DNA from: Gammaproteobacteria bacterium | Lineage (GTDB): Bacteria; Pseudomonadota; Gammaproteobacteria; UBA6429; Thiohalophilaceae | Assembly (NCBI GenBank): GCA_022712915.1 | Contig: JAFLJQ010000205.1 | Coordinates: forward strand, 1 to 64,000 | Direction of reading: 5' to 3' | DNA length: 64,000 bases | In this document: one piece after another, positions 34,479-46,809 of the stretch | Numbering within the stretch: position 1 is the stretch's first letter | Layout of the letters: every line of letters begins with the position of its first letter | Position numbers and translations under genes: made by a program | Notes under the pieces: model-generated | Seen by the model: the letters and a program-made list of their open reading frames with translations, nothing else | Databases searched by the model: none | Told to the model about the DNA's origin: nothing

Positions 34479-36779
34479 ATGGCAAAAAATTTGGTCATTG
34501 TGGAATCGCCTGCCAAGGCGAAGACTATTAAAAAATATCTTGGTAAAGATTTTGAGGTGTTGGCTTCTTACGGGCATGTGCGGGATCTGCTGCCTAAAGA
34601 AGGGGCTGTCGACCCCGCCAACGACTTTGCCATGAAATATCAGCTTATTGAAAAAAATGAAAAGCATGTGGAAGCGATCACCAAGGCGATGAAAAAGGCT
34701 GAAACCCTGTATCTCGCGACGGATCCGGATCGCGAAGGTGAAGCCATATCCTGGCATTTGTTTGAAATCCTCAAGGATCGCGGTGTTCTTAAGGATAAAA
34801 ATGTTGGCCGAGTGACCTTCCACGAAATCACCAAACGGGCGGTCAATGAAGCGGTTGCACAATCTCATGAAATTTCACAGGATATGGTGAATGCTCAGCT
34901 TGCCCGTCGAGCACTGGATTATTTGGTCGGTTTTAATCTGTCTCCCCTGCTTTGGAAAAAGATTCGCCGTGGTTTATCAGCTGGCCGGGTGCAGAGCCCG
35001 GCTTTGCGTTTGATCGTCGAGCGGGAACTGGCGATAGAAAAATTTCTGCCTCGAGAATACTGGACCATTGAAGCTGATGTACAGAGTGATGGGCAGGGTT
35101 TCTCTGCCAAACTGACACTGCTGCATGGTGAGAAGATCAGCCAGTTCTCTATTGAGGAGGAGGCAACGGCCAAACAGGCTGAGAGTGATCTTGCGACGGC
35201 CGCCAAGGGTAAGTTGCACATTGTTAAGGTGGAAAAGAAAAAGCGCAAACGTAACCCGGCTGCACCTTTCACAACCTCGACCATGCAACAGGAGGCCGCT
35301 CGCAAGCTTGGTTTTACGGCCAAGAAAACCATGAGCGTGGCCCAGCAGCTTTACGAAGGTATTGATCTTGGTGGTGAGGCCGTCGGCTTGATCACCTATA
35401 TGCGTACCGATTCGGTTAACCTGGCGGCTGAGGCGGTGGATGAAATTCGTACTTATATCGCGGACAAGTTTGGGGCTGACAATGTGCCCAAGGATGTACG
35501 GGTCTATAAGACTAAGTCAAAAAATGCTCAGGAGGCCCATGAAGCGATCCGGCCAACCTCGGTATTGCATGAGCCGGCGCAGATTAAAAGTTATCTTAGC
35601 AAAGATCAGAGTCGTCTCTATGAACTGATCTGGAAACGTACCGTCTCCTGTCAGATGATCCATGCCACTCTCGATACCGTGGCCGTAGATCTAGCCGCAG
35701 GTGACAAGCACATGTTTCGTGCTAATGGTTCGACTCTGGTATCGCCTGGTTTCATGGCGGTCTATCAGGAAGGCACGGATGACAGCAAGACCGATGATGA
35801 TGAGAAGATGCTGCCGTCACTGGAAGAAGGCCAGGACGTTACGCTGTTGGCGGTCAAACCCGATCAGCATTTTACCGAGCCCCCTCCCCGTTACTCAGAA
35901 GCGAGTCTGGTCAAATCACTGGAAGAGCATGGCATTGGCCGACCTTCAACCTATGCTTCGATCATCTCGACCCTGCAAACGCGTGAATATGTGGAGATGG
36001 ATAAAAAACGTTTTATCCCCACCGATGTGGCTCGGGTGGTGAACAAATTCCTCACTGAACACTTTACCCAATATGTCGATTACGACTTTACCGCCCATAT
36101 GGAAGATGAGCTCGACGCCATCTCGCGCGGTGAACAGGAATGGGTGCCGATGATGAAAAAATTCTGGCAACCGTTTAAGGATCTGGTTATCGATAAGGAG
36201 GCCAATGTTGATCGCAAGGATGTGACTCACGAGGCGCTGGATGAAAAATGTCCTAAGTGCGGGGAACCTTTAGCGATTCGCCTTGGTCGGCGTGGCCGAT
36301 TTGTCGGTTGTAATGCCTATCCTGAATGTGATTACACGCGTAATGTCGATGGCGATACAGATGACGAAGACAATGAACTGCTCAAGGGTCGCAAGTGCCC
36401 TGAATGTGAGTCCGACCTGCTGATACGTCATGGTAAGTATGGCAAGTTTATCGGTTGTAGCGGCTATCCAGATTGTAAGCATATTGAACCGCTGGAAAAA
36501 CCGGAAGACTCCGGTGTACAGTGCCCCGAGTGCAAACAGGGTAATATACTCAAGCGCAAATCACGTCGTGGTAAAATTTTCTTTTCCTGTGAGCGGTATC
36601 CTGATTGCAAATATGCTGTCTGGAATGAACCCATTAATGAGGCCTGCCCTGATTGTGGTTTCCCCATGTTGACGACTAAGACCACTAAACGTCGTGGTAC
36701 CGAAAAGGTCTGCCCGCAACAGGATTGTAAATACACTGAAGCAGTGGAAGATGATGAAGATGAACCAGCGGCAAGTTGA
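34479..36779 (+). CDS. topA: DNA topoisomerase I
   Basis: A 766-residue type IA topoisomerase that relaxes negative supercoils. Start ATG 34479 (MAKNLVIVESPAKAKT); the 10-residue longer reading is not needed. The TOPRIM domain holds VIVESPAKA and TDPDREGEAI; the catalytic Tyr is in GLITYMRTDS. The C-terminus carries four zinc-ribbon modules, each with paired CPxC and C-x-YP-x-C-type cysteines (CPKCGEPL, CPECESDL, CPECKQGN, CPDCGFPM). The acidic tail ends in EPAAS. Confidence 0.97.
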   Translation: MAKNLVIVESPAKAKTIKKYLGKDFEVLASYGHVRDLLPKEGAVDPANDFAMKYQLIEKNEKHVEAITKAMKKAETLYLATDPDREGEAISWHLFEILKDRGVLKDKNVGRVTFHEITKRAVNEAVAQSHEISQDMVNAQLARRALDYLVGFNLSPLLWKKIRRGLSAGRVQSPALRLIVERELAIEKFLPREYWTIEADVQSDGQGFSAKLTLLHGEKISQFSIEEEATAKQAESDLATAAKGKLHIVKVEKKKRKRNPAAPFTTSTMQQEAARKLGFTAKKTMSVAQQLYEGIDLGGEAVGLITYMRTDSVNLAAEAVDEIRTYIADKFGADNVPKDVRVYKTKSKNAQEAHEAIRPTSVLHEPAQIKSYLSKDQSRLYELIWKRTVSCQMIHATLDTVAVDLAAGDKHMFRANGSTLVSPGFMAVYQEGTDDSKTDDDEKMLPSLEEGQDVTLLAVKPDQHFTEPPPRYSEASLVKSLEEHGIGRPSTYASIISTLQTREYVEMDKKRFIPTDVARVVNKFLTEHFTQYVDYDFTAHMEDELDAISRGEQEWVPMMKKFWQPFKDLVIDKEANVDRKDVTHEALDEKCPKCGEPLAIRLGRRGRFVGCNAYPECDYTRNVDGDTDDEDNELLKGRKCPECESDLLIRHGKYGKFIGCSGYPDCKHIEPLEKPEDSGVQCPECKQGNILKRKSRRGKIFFSCERYPDCKYAVWNEPINEACPDCGFPMLTTKTTKRRGTEKVCPQQDCKYTEAVEDDEDEPAAS

Positions 36780-36911
36780 TACGTTGCTGAATTCTTGGGT
36801 TATATATTTGTAATAATTAATCAAGGTCTCATGGTTTAGTGCTATGTCCTTGTTATTTAACTGATCGATAATACCGTTCGCCAATGGTCTCCTGAGTTTT
36901 ATATCTTATTA

Positions 36912-37170
36912 GGGCGCATCGATAAATAGTGATTTTTTCGTGAGAGCAAGGAAGCGCCGTGCGCACGACTGCATGGCAAGGATTGCTCCATACAATCTTT
37001 TTGCATTTCCTCCATTCATGGAGGTCAGAGCTGGAGGTTGGATGAAGCATGGAGCCAGAATCCTAGAACCACAGATGAGGACAAGGTGCCGTCCAGGTGT
37101 TCGAGCACGGCGCTGACGCCGCTATCGCGGACTTGTGCCCCTAGTGAAAAGTGTATTTATAGAAGTGCCC
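36912..37170 (+). mobile_element. MITE-like element, family 1, copy B
   Basis: A 259-bp non-coding element with imperfect terminal inverted repeats: left GGGCGCATCGATAAATAGTG and right (reverse complement) GGGCACTTCTATAAATACAC. ATTA flanks both ends (36908-36911 and 37171-37174), consistent with a 4-bp target duplication. It matches the copy at 8242-8526 in inverted orientation. Internally it has a short hairpin (CCTCCATTCATGGAGG). No transposase for it is in the window. Confidence 0.8.
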
Positions 37171-37174
37171 ATTA

Positions 37175-39712
<2,538 letters not shown>

Positions 39713-39779
39713 ATCATGGATGCGTTAATACGTAACATTTTTTAAATTTTGTTATTTTAGTGGCAATGGCAGGCCTGAA

Positions 39780-42222
39780 ATGAGTGAAACAATATTTAAA
39801 CTTGAAGTTCGTCCAAGCATTCCCTCGGCATTAATCGGTTTACAATAACTGGCCTCTGATCTGCTATATAGCTGGGACAGAGGGGTTTGGGCCCTGTTTT
39901 ATCGTCTGGATGATGAATTATGGGAATCGTGTAATCATAATCCAAAGGTATTCTTGTGCCGTATTGCACAGACCAAATTGGATGAGGCGACAGAAAGTCA
40001 TCTGTTCCTTGAGGAATACCAGCGGGTCATGTCCGCCTTCAATACCTATCATAGCAAGATCATTAGTTCACATATTGAAGACTCGCTGGATATGGAGCAT
40101 GATTTGGTTGCCTATTTTTGTGCCGAGTTTGGTTTTCACGAAAGCTTCCCTATCTATTCGGGCGGTTTGGGTATCCTGGCTGGAGATCACTGTAAGGCAG
40201 CGAGTGACCTGGGTGTACTTTTGTAGACATCGGCCTGCTGTATCGTCAGAGTTATTTTAAACAGAGCATTGATGGCAAAGGCAATCAGGAGGCCCATTAC
40301 TAGTCCATTGATTTTGATGATTTGATCGTTAGTCCGGCGACCACTGATAAGGGCAAAGAAGTTTATGTCAATGTCCTATTGGATCAACGGGAGGTCAGGT
40401 TAAAGGTGTGGGTTGCCCGAGCGGGGCATATCAAGCTTTATTTGCTGGATAGTGATCTAGTCGACAATGTTGCTGAAGATCGTCGTATCACCTTTCAGTT
40501 ATATGGAGGTGATAAGCAGACCCGGATTCGACAGGAGATTGTGCTTGGCATTGGCGGTTTTGCATATCAATGAAGGCCATGCCGCTTTCCAGATCCTGGA
40601 GCGTTGCCGAGAGTATGTTTCTCAGAGCATGGACTTTAACAGTGCCATGGAACTGGTGGCCGGGGCGACCGTGTTCACTACGCATACCCCGGTGCTTGCC
40701 GGTCACGACATCTTTGAGGGTGATAGCATCGATCATCACTTTACCGAATACAGCAAGGATCTGGGTATCAGTCTGAATGAACTTCATCGACTGGGTGCCT
40801 CGCCCAGTAAGCATGTTTCAATATGACCGTGCTGGCGTTACGTGGCTCATGTTTTCATAACGGAGCCAGCCGTATTCATGGTGGGGTAGCATCAGCTATG
40901 GAGGGTTATGTTTGGCCACAGATTTCGGCTGAGGAAAATCCTATTTCTTATGTCACCAATGGTGTGCATGTACCGACCTTTCTGGCACGTGAATGGGTCA
41001 GCTTGTTTGATATGCGCTTTAGCCAATGGCGTAATGAGTTATTGAACCCGGCGGATTACTGGGAATGTATCGATACCATCCCGGCTCATCGTTTCTGGAG
41101 TTTACGACTGGAGTTGAATACTCAAATGCTTGATTATGTGAACCAGCGGGTGGTTAAATGATTCCGCCGAGCTGGTTACAGTGAGGCCATTATTAAAGGC
41201 TTGACTCAATGCTCGTCGACCTCGGATAAGAATGTGTTGGTGATGGGTTTTGCACGACGCTTTGCTACATATAAATGTGCCACATTGTTATTTTCTGATC
41301 CCGAACGGCTGGCGCGTATCATTAATGATCCTGAACGGTCGATGATATTGATGTTTGTGGGTAAGGCCCATCCGGCAGACATGCCAGGGCAGGAATTGAT
41401 TTGTACCATTCATGAGTTCTCCCTGCGTCCCGAGTTTATAGGCAAGATCATCTTGCTTGAAGGTTATGGCGTGGCTCTGGCCCGCAAACGGGTGACCGGC
41501 GTGGATGTTTGGCTCAATACCCCGGAGTATCCCCTGGAGGCCAGTGGTACTTCGGGAGAAAAGGCCGCCATTAATGGTGTGATCAATTTGAGTGTACTCA
41601 ATGGTTGGTGGGGTGAGTGTTATAACGGTGAGAATGGCTGGCCCATTTATCCTCATATCAATCAGGACAAAAGCGAGCTGAGTAATTAGGGATATTCAAC
41701 GGCCTGGGTACAGATCTCCAAGGCCTCAATGAAGTCTTGTATTTCTCGCTTTAACTCACAGCGCATGGTGGTTGACTAGGTTAAACATTTTTATGCCAAG
41801 GCGCGTGATCAGTTTAAACATCTTTCACAACAAGGTGGCCAACCGGCAAAAGATCTGGCTGCCTGGAAAGTTCATATACATCAGAATTGGGAGCATGTTC
41901 GTATTCAGTGCAGAGGCGATAACCAAGAGCAAATTCAGCAGGGCGATATACTCTAGCCTTACAGGTTAGCACCAAATTGAACGGATTTACTGCTAAGGAT
42001 GTGGTGGTTGAATGCTTTGTGGGTTATCTGGGGGAGGTGGGTAAATTTAGTGTTCATGAACAGTTGTTGTTTGAATATGTTGGCAAGCAGGGTGAGCAGG
42101 ATATCTTTGAATTGAAATTGCAGCCGATAGCCTCGGGATTGAATCACTACAAGATCAGGATGTACTTCAGCCATCCCTTTCTGGCCCACAAGCTGGAACT
42201 AGGGTATATGATTTGGGTGTGA
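39780..42222 (+). pseudogene. Alpha-glucan (glycogen) phosphorylase, disrupted
   Basis: A once complete phosphorylase of the bacterial alpha-glucan type is spread over all frames. From ATG 39780 the frame meets TAA at 39846, continues as LLYSWDRGVWALFYRL to DLGVLL and stops at about 40224. It resumes shifted as VDIGLLYRQSYFKQ, hits TAG near 40300, then DDLIVSP to IGGFAYQ, then shifts to NEGHAAFQILER. Further pieces are [35 protein letters not shown] and [22 protein letters not shown] (PLP-Lys region) to 41689, and a C-terminal piece at 41977-42222. At least four frame breaks or stops make a functional enzyme impossible. Confidence 0.9.
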
Positions 42223-42270
42223 TTGTTTGGTTTTATTAAGACAGCGTAATTCATGTAAGGTGAGTCGCTA
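42223..42270. other. Short gap before MITE family 2
   Basis: Only 48 bases separate the phosphorylase remnant from the MITE; nothing else is seen. The 150 bases after the MITE (42546-42695) are also empty apart from the 3' region of lysA. Confidence 0.4.
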
Positions 42271-42545
42271 CTGTCCCGCTAAGTATTTAATCCATTTAAA
42301 GATCTAAACCGCAAAGGATCTCAACGCTATTTTTTTCTATATTAGAGGGAAATTAGGGGTTATCCGAAGTATTCAAGAGCTCATTTTTATAAAATGCCTG
42401 ATTTATTTTTTTTTTTGCGCTTCTTTGCGACCTTTGCGGTAAAGGGTGTTTTACGAGCATTTTTCATGTCTCATACCCATTTCAACTTCCTCAAGCCTTT
42501 ATGTGCCAGATAAATACAAGGTTTTTTAGATTATTAACGGGACAG
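42271..42545 (+). mobile_element. MITE-like element, family 2, copy 1
   Basis: A 275-bp AT-rich non-coding element bounded by CTGTCCCGCTAA and its near-complement TTAACGGGACAG. It contains AAGATCTAAACCGCAAAGGA near the left end and CTTTGCGACCTTTGCGG in the right half. Related sequence occurs at 44767-45204 and as a fragment at 8301-8381. No clear target duplication is visible. Confidence 0.75.
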
Positions 42546-42695
42546 CAGTGCATTTCAATAGATGTGATGCTGTAGTCAATATCCCCAGTCGTACTGTATA
42601 GAAAGGTTTAAACAATCATATGCTGATCATGCCGATGAAACAGGCTTATTACCAGTATCCATTTCTGATAATGTGATGCGGCTAAGTTAGGTAGT

Positions 42696-43946
42696 TTATT
42701 TATTGGGCAAGATATGTTCACCTGTAAATAATTGTGTTATCTGCTCCCGTTCACGCACCACATGTACTTTGTCACCATCCACCATGATCTCTGCAGCACG
42801 GGGGCGGGTGTTGTAGTTGGAGCTCATGCTGAAGCCATAGGCTCCTGAACTCCTGACGGCCAGCAGATCACCTTGATTAATGTCTAGTTCACGGTCCTTG
42901 CCGAGGAAGTCACCGGTTTCACACACCGGGCCTACGATGTCATAGCAGCGTGTAGCACCGTCTCGCTGTTCAACAGGAATGATGGCTTGCCAGGCACTGT
43001 ATAAGGTTGGCCGGAGAAGATCATTCATGGCGGCATCGATGATGGCGAAATTTTTGTGGGCCGTTAGTTTAAGGTATTCGACCTGAGTGACCAGGATACC
43101 AGCGTTACCGGCAATGGCGCGGCCGGGTTCGATGAGAATCTCCAGTTGCCGATCACCGAGGCGCTCATTCATTGCGTGGATATATTCATCGGGCAGGGGG
43201 GGGGTTTCATCTTTGTACTGAATCCCGAGGCCACCGCCGAGATCGAGGTGTTGAATCTTTATACCCTCTGCAGCCAGTTGATCAATCAAGGCCAGTACCC
43301 GATCTAGAGCATCGAGGAAGGGTGCGGTTTCAGTTAGTTGAGAGCCTATATGACAATCGACACCATGAATATCGATATTGGGCAGTGCCTGGGCACGGGA
43401 ATAGATCGTCAGGGCATCATCAATGGCGATGCCGAATTTGTTTTCCTTTAGACCGGTAGAAATATAAGGATGGGTCTTGGCATCTATGTCCGGATTGATC
43501 CGTAGGGAGGTGGGTGCTTGTACGCCCATCTCGGTAGCTATCTGATTGAGGCTTTCCAGTTCGGCGGCTGATTCGACATTAAAACAATAAATGCCAACTT
43601 CAAGCGCACGACGCATCTCATCTTTGCGTTTACCGACGCCGGAGAAAACTACTTTTTGAGGGTCACCGCCTGCGGCCAGGACTCGTTCCAGTTCTCCCAC
43701 TGAGACAATATCGAAACCAGAGCCGAGCCTTGCAAATAGATTGAGGATGGCCAGATTGGAATTAGCCTTAACGGCATAGCAGACCAAATGGTGGCGGGCT
43801 TGTAAGGCCTGATCAAAGGCATGCCAGTGTTGTTCCAATGTGGCACGGGAGTAGATAAAACAGGGCGTACCGTATTGTGCTGCAATGTCAGTGACGGCTA
43901 CATTTTCGACATATAGCCGACCATGTTGATATTTAAAATGATCCAT
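42696..43946 (-). CDS. lysA: Diaminopimelate decarboxylase
   Basis: A 416-residue PLP enzyme for the last step of lysine biosynthesis. The PLP lysine is in YAVKANSNLAIL (about residue 59). Further marks are FSGVGKRKDEM, DCHIGSQLTE, LDLGGGLGIQY, EPGRAIAGNAG and the substrate-binding GPVCETGDFLG. The small lipoprotein gene lptM lies six bases upstream, as is common in gammaproteobacteria. Confidence 0.96.
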   Translation of the reverse strand: MDHFKYQHGRLYVENVAVTDIAAQYGTPCFIYSRATLEQHWHAFDQALQARHHLVCYAVKANSNLAILNLFARLGSGFDIVSVGELERVLAAGGDPQKVVFSGVGKRKDEMRRALEVGIYCFNVESAAELESLNQIATEMGVQAPTSLRINPDIDAKTHPYISTGLKENKFGIAIDDALTIYSRAQALPNIDIHGVDCHIGSQLTETAPFLDALDRVLALIDQLAAEGIKIQHLDLGGGLGIQYKDETPPLPDEYIHAMNERLGDRQLEILIEPGRAIAGNAGILVTQVEYLKLTAHKNFAIIDAAMNDLLRPTLYSAWQAIIPVEQRDGATRCYDIVGPVCETGDFLGKDRELDINQGDLLAVRSSGAYGFSMSSNYNTRPRAAEIMVDGDKVHVVREREQITQLFTGEHILPNK

Positions 43947-43952
43947 TTGAGC

Positions 43953-44135
43953 TCAAGGTTGTTGGTTGGGTTGGGATTGAGGTTTGGTCTGTTTAGCTTT
44001 ATCTTTGTCTGTCATCTGGTTTACCTCCGGCGAATGATAAAGTGCTCCTTTTTGACCGCAGCCAGCAATAAGGCTGACGCCGGAAGCCAGTATCAGCAGG
44101 GCCATGAACATGATGGAGGGATAGTATAAACGCAT
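43953..44135 (-). CDS. lptM: Small lipoprotein LptM (YifL-like)
   Basis: A 60-residue outer-membrane lipoprotein. Its lipobox LIAGC is followed by the family signature CGQKGALYH. The rest is hydrophilic and rich in Lys, Gln and Pro. LptM is known in E. coli to help mature the LPS translocon LptD. Its place directly before lysA supports the call. Confidence 0.85.
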   Translation of the reverse strand: MRLYYPSIMFMALLILASGVSLIAGCGQKGALYHSPEVNQMTDKDKAKQTKPQSQPNQQP

Positions 44136-44339
44136 AAAGTGACCAATTTAAGGTTAATTTGATTAAATTAAGGGGGGGATTATACGCCACCTTTAAATAA
44201 TTTCTATGGCCGTATCGTAACAAAATCTGACTGAACATCCATTCTAATTCAAAGCTTCTTGTTTAAATTCTTCCGTATAGCTGCGGTGTGTTCTCTTTTC
44301 TGCTGTCATTTCTTGCCTCGTTTGTGTAGTTTACACTCT

Positions 44340-44544
44340 TAACAAGGTGTCCTGAATCATTTAGACCACAACACTATTTCTGATATCGATACAATTTTTG
44401 GTTTAGGTATGAACATTCCCGTTGAAAAAATTTTCTATTCGTATGGAATGGGAGCGCTTTGCCAAAACTGGTAAGGATGCCGCAAGCGTTTCACTTGGCC
44501 AGGGTATGTCTTTGTTATCTTTTGGCATCAATTTTATATTTTAA
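44340..44544 (+). pseudogene. Remnant of an OmpA-like outer-membrane beta-barrel protein
   Basis: The last part of a beta-barrel protein is readable. One frame gives NTISDIDTIFGLGMNIPVEK; after the A-run at 44425-44430 the frame shifts and gives FSIRMEWERFAKTG and finally LLSFGINFIF with a terminal Phe before TAA at 44542. IRMEWERF and a final aromatic strand are typical of the last strands of OmpA-type barrels. Upstream of about 44340 nothing is recognisable, so this is a truncated, frameshifted relic. Confidence 0.55.
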
Positions 44545-44547
44545 ATT

Positions 44548-44579
44548 ATATTGAGACTGGTGAAAGCCAGTCTCAATAT
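44548..44579. terminator. Perfect 13-bp hairpin after the outer-membrane protein remnant
   Basis: ATATTGAGACTGG (44548-44560) pairs with CCAGTCTCAATAT (44567-44579) around TGAAAG. It is placed just after the remnant's stop codon like a terminator but lacks a strong T-run, so it could instead be an mRNA-stabilising hairpin. Confidence 0.6.
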
Positions 44580-44766
44580 TACAGATTAGTAAGGAGGCCA
44601 TGACAATAGGGCAGAAAACCCAATCTCTCGTTAAGCATTCTTGCTTATTTGACCTGAAATATGTTTTGTACGTCATAATGTCAAATAGGCGTAAAGTTGG
44701 TGGCGCTGTATGCAATGGAAAAAGTAAATTCCCGATTAGTTAAAATGTGTATGTTATCTTCAATCA

Positions 44767-45204
44767 CTGTTATCTCATTAAGCATTTAATCTGTTCAAAA
44801 TATAAATTGCAAAGAATCACACTGTCATTTTGTTTGTGTAAGAGAACAAAATTAGGTTGCCGCTAAGATCTTCAGGCTCATTCTCTATATAATGTGCGAT
44901 TTATTTTTCCTTGTGCCTCTTTGCGACCAAAACAGTTGTATGGACACTTTTTATGTCTCAATATACCCATTCTATTTTCTTTAAGGGTGCCTCTAAAAAT
45001 CCACTGAAGCAGTGCTGACGGCGTTAAAAAAAGCTCAAAATACTCATTTACATGAAAATGATTCGCTCTCGCCCATCCATGTACAAAACTGCGCTTTTCG
45101 CTTGGTTTTGCTTTGCCATCATTTGCCGGATTGAATTTTTAGAGGCACCCTTAAGTTTTTAAGTAAAGGGTAGATACGCCATTTTTATATTTTTAACGGG
45201 ATAG
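44767..45204 (+). mobile_element. MITE-like element, family 2, copy 2, interrupted by family 3
   Basis: It aligns with the element at 42271-42545: left end CTGTTATCTCATTAAGCATT, middle AACAAAATTAGG and TTTATTTTTCC, CTCTTTGCGACC, then TTTTTATGTCTCA and CCCATTCT, and right end TTTTTAACGGGATAG. The match is broken at 44981 and resumes at about 45155, the span of the family 3 element. The ends are degenerate, so this copy is older than copy 1. Confidence 0.7.
44981..45154 (+). mobile_element. MITE, family 3, nested inside family 2 copy
   Basis: A 174-bp element with almost perfect terminal inverted repeats: TTAAGGGTGCCTCTAAAAAT at the left and its complement ATTTTTAGAGGCACCCTTAA at the right, 20 of 20 bases. 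TTAA at both ends is probably the duplicated target, as for several IS5-type elements. Internal sequence is non-coding. A partial copy is at 3625-3662. Confidence 0.88.
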
Positions 45205-45221
45205 CCGTCGGTCTATTAGAG

Positions 45222-46328
45222 TTATTTTTTTGCGACAATAAAAATTTCATCAAAAGGAAAATGTTTTTTGCTGGATATCACGAATTTTTCATCTTCCAAC
45301 CATTTAATGATTTTATCTACCTCATAAAAGGCACCTTTCCCATTTGCCAGGTTTAAAAAATAATTCCCCATTAAGTCGTTAAGACTTCTCTTGTCTGAGT
45401 AAGTGATTGGAGTAAAAATGCAAATAGTGCCTCCCTCGGGCAGAGCATTATATGCATTGCGTAATATCATTCTATTTTCTTCGGGTGAAAAAATATCTAT
45501 AAAGTGGAATAATAATATGCAATCATATCCAGACGGTATTTCTTTAAGCGCATTTCCGTTATAGACTTTCAAGCGATCATCTAGCTTGTTTTCTTCAAAT
45601 CTTTTTTGAGCTACTTTTATCACTTCAGGAAAATCAAACACAGTTACCTTTATCTGTGGATGTCGCTTGGCCAACGCTAGTGCGATTTCACCTTTGTTTC
45701 CCCCCACATCCAGCAAATTTCCACATGTCTCAAATATAGACTCTGAGGTGACTTCGCTTTTATTAAGGTTGGTGAACTTTTGCATAAAGTCAGCAAAATA
45801 CTTATTTTTGGCGGGATCCTCTGAAATGGCTTCATAGAAATTACTGCAATTCTCACCAAATATTTCAGTTAGTCCTTTGGGTTTGTTTTCCTTTATAGAA
45901 GAAGGCAGGGCGGCATAAGATGGATCGACCACATGAGTAAAATACTCTATGGTTGTTTTTAAGGAAAATAATGCTTCATTTTTATCTAGAGCAAAAAAAG
46001 TTAATGTTGGGTTGTTGTAATATTCATCGTTAATTTTTATAAGCACTTGTCCGTATTCAAGGCTTTTTAAAAGAATTTCTAAAGGGTAATGTTCAACTTG
46101 CAATGTTTCTGACAATTGTTTAAGTGTTTGTCCTTCTTGTTTGTCAAGGGCATCATATAATCCAAGAACCATTCCGCTCCTGAAAAGTTGAGAAAAAAGT
46201 GAACCGAAAATTAGCATGGTGCTATGTAAGTCAGGGCTTCTTTTTTGATAGATTTTTTTATCTAGAATAATTCTTACAAATTTTTTACTAAAATTGTATT
46301 TAATTTTTTTTACCATATTAGTCAGCAT
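45222..46328 (-). CDS. SAM-dependent methyltransferase of the plant-type O-methyltransferase fold
   Basis: A 368-residue enzyme with an N-terminal helical dimerisation domain (about 35-110, LGLYDALDKQEGQ and LSETLQVEHYPLEILLKSLE) and a C-terminal SAM domain: LLDVGGNKGEIALAL, VTVFDFPEVI, FHFIDIFSPEENRMIL and ALPEGGTICIF. At the place where plant O-methyltransferases have the catalytic His (CHDW) this protein has FIDI, so chemistry may differ. The gene is AT-richer than the housekeeping genes, has no operon partner, and lies between a MITE and a 480-base AT-rich gap, which suggests acquisition by transfer. Substrate unknown. Confidence 0.75.
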   Translation of the reverse strand: MLTNMVKKIKYNFSKKFVRIILDKKIYQKRSPDLHSTMLIFGSLFSQLFRSGMVLGLYDALDKQEGQTLKQLSETLQVEHYPLEILLKSLEYGQVLIKINDEYYNNPTLTFFALDKNEALFSLKTTIEYFTHVVDPSYAALPSSIKENKPKGLTEIFGENCSNFYEAISEDPAKNKYFADFMQKFTNLNKSEVTSESIFETCGNLLDVGGNKGEIALALAKRHPQIKVTVFDFPEVIKVAQKRFEENKLDDRLKVYNGNALKEIPSGYDCILLFHFIDIFSPEENRMILRNAYNALPEGGTICIFTPITYSDKRSLNDLMGNYFLNLANGKGAFYEVDKIIKWLEDEKFVISSKKHFPFDEIFIVAKK

Positions 46329-46809
46329 GACAATTCCTTTTTAGTATATTAACTAGCTTGTGTAAAAACCAAAAAAACGATCTTAAGTCTTAGCTTGTTG
46401 TTGGTTAATTTTATGTTAGAGCGTCCAATATAAATAAGTTGTATTTTAATACTATTCCATAATTGATTATCCCCGTTATTATCCATAGCCGTATATTTTT
46501 AACATATTATGCATCATGGTAATTAACAATACAAACACAACACTTCGATGCTGAGAACTACATGAGTATTTAGTATTATAAATATGTTAGTGGTGATGTG
46601 GCATATTCACTATAGAGTGGGGCCCAGCAAGTAGCGTTTATTTTTGAGGGGTCTTTTTTAGTTGTTTGGGAGATAATTGAAATTGGTCGGTATTATAGTT
46701 AATGGCTGTTTATTAAATAGAATCTATTTTGATAGCACTTTGACAACATTCTAAAATGATTTTATGTTAATCAAACTATACAAATATTTTTCCTCTTAAA
46801 GTTGGAGAT
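46329..46809. other. AT-rich intergenic stretch, nothing recognised
   Basis: About 480 bases with no open frame of note, no terminator with a good stem, and no match to the MITE families. It should contain the promoter of the methyltransferase gene and the 3' region of the large coiled-coil gene, both on the minus strand. Confidence 0.5.

Noticed and set aside
40823-41689. Separate small genes in the phosphorylase region
   Set aside because: Together they align in order along a single alpha-glucan phosphorylase, so they are pieces of one pseudogene and not independent genes.
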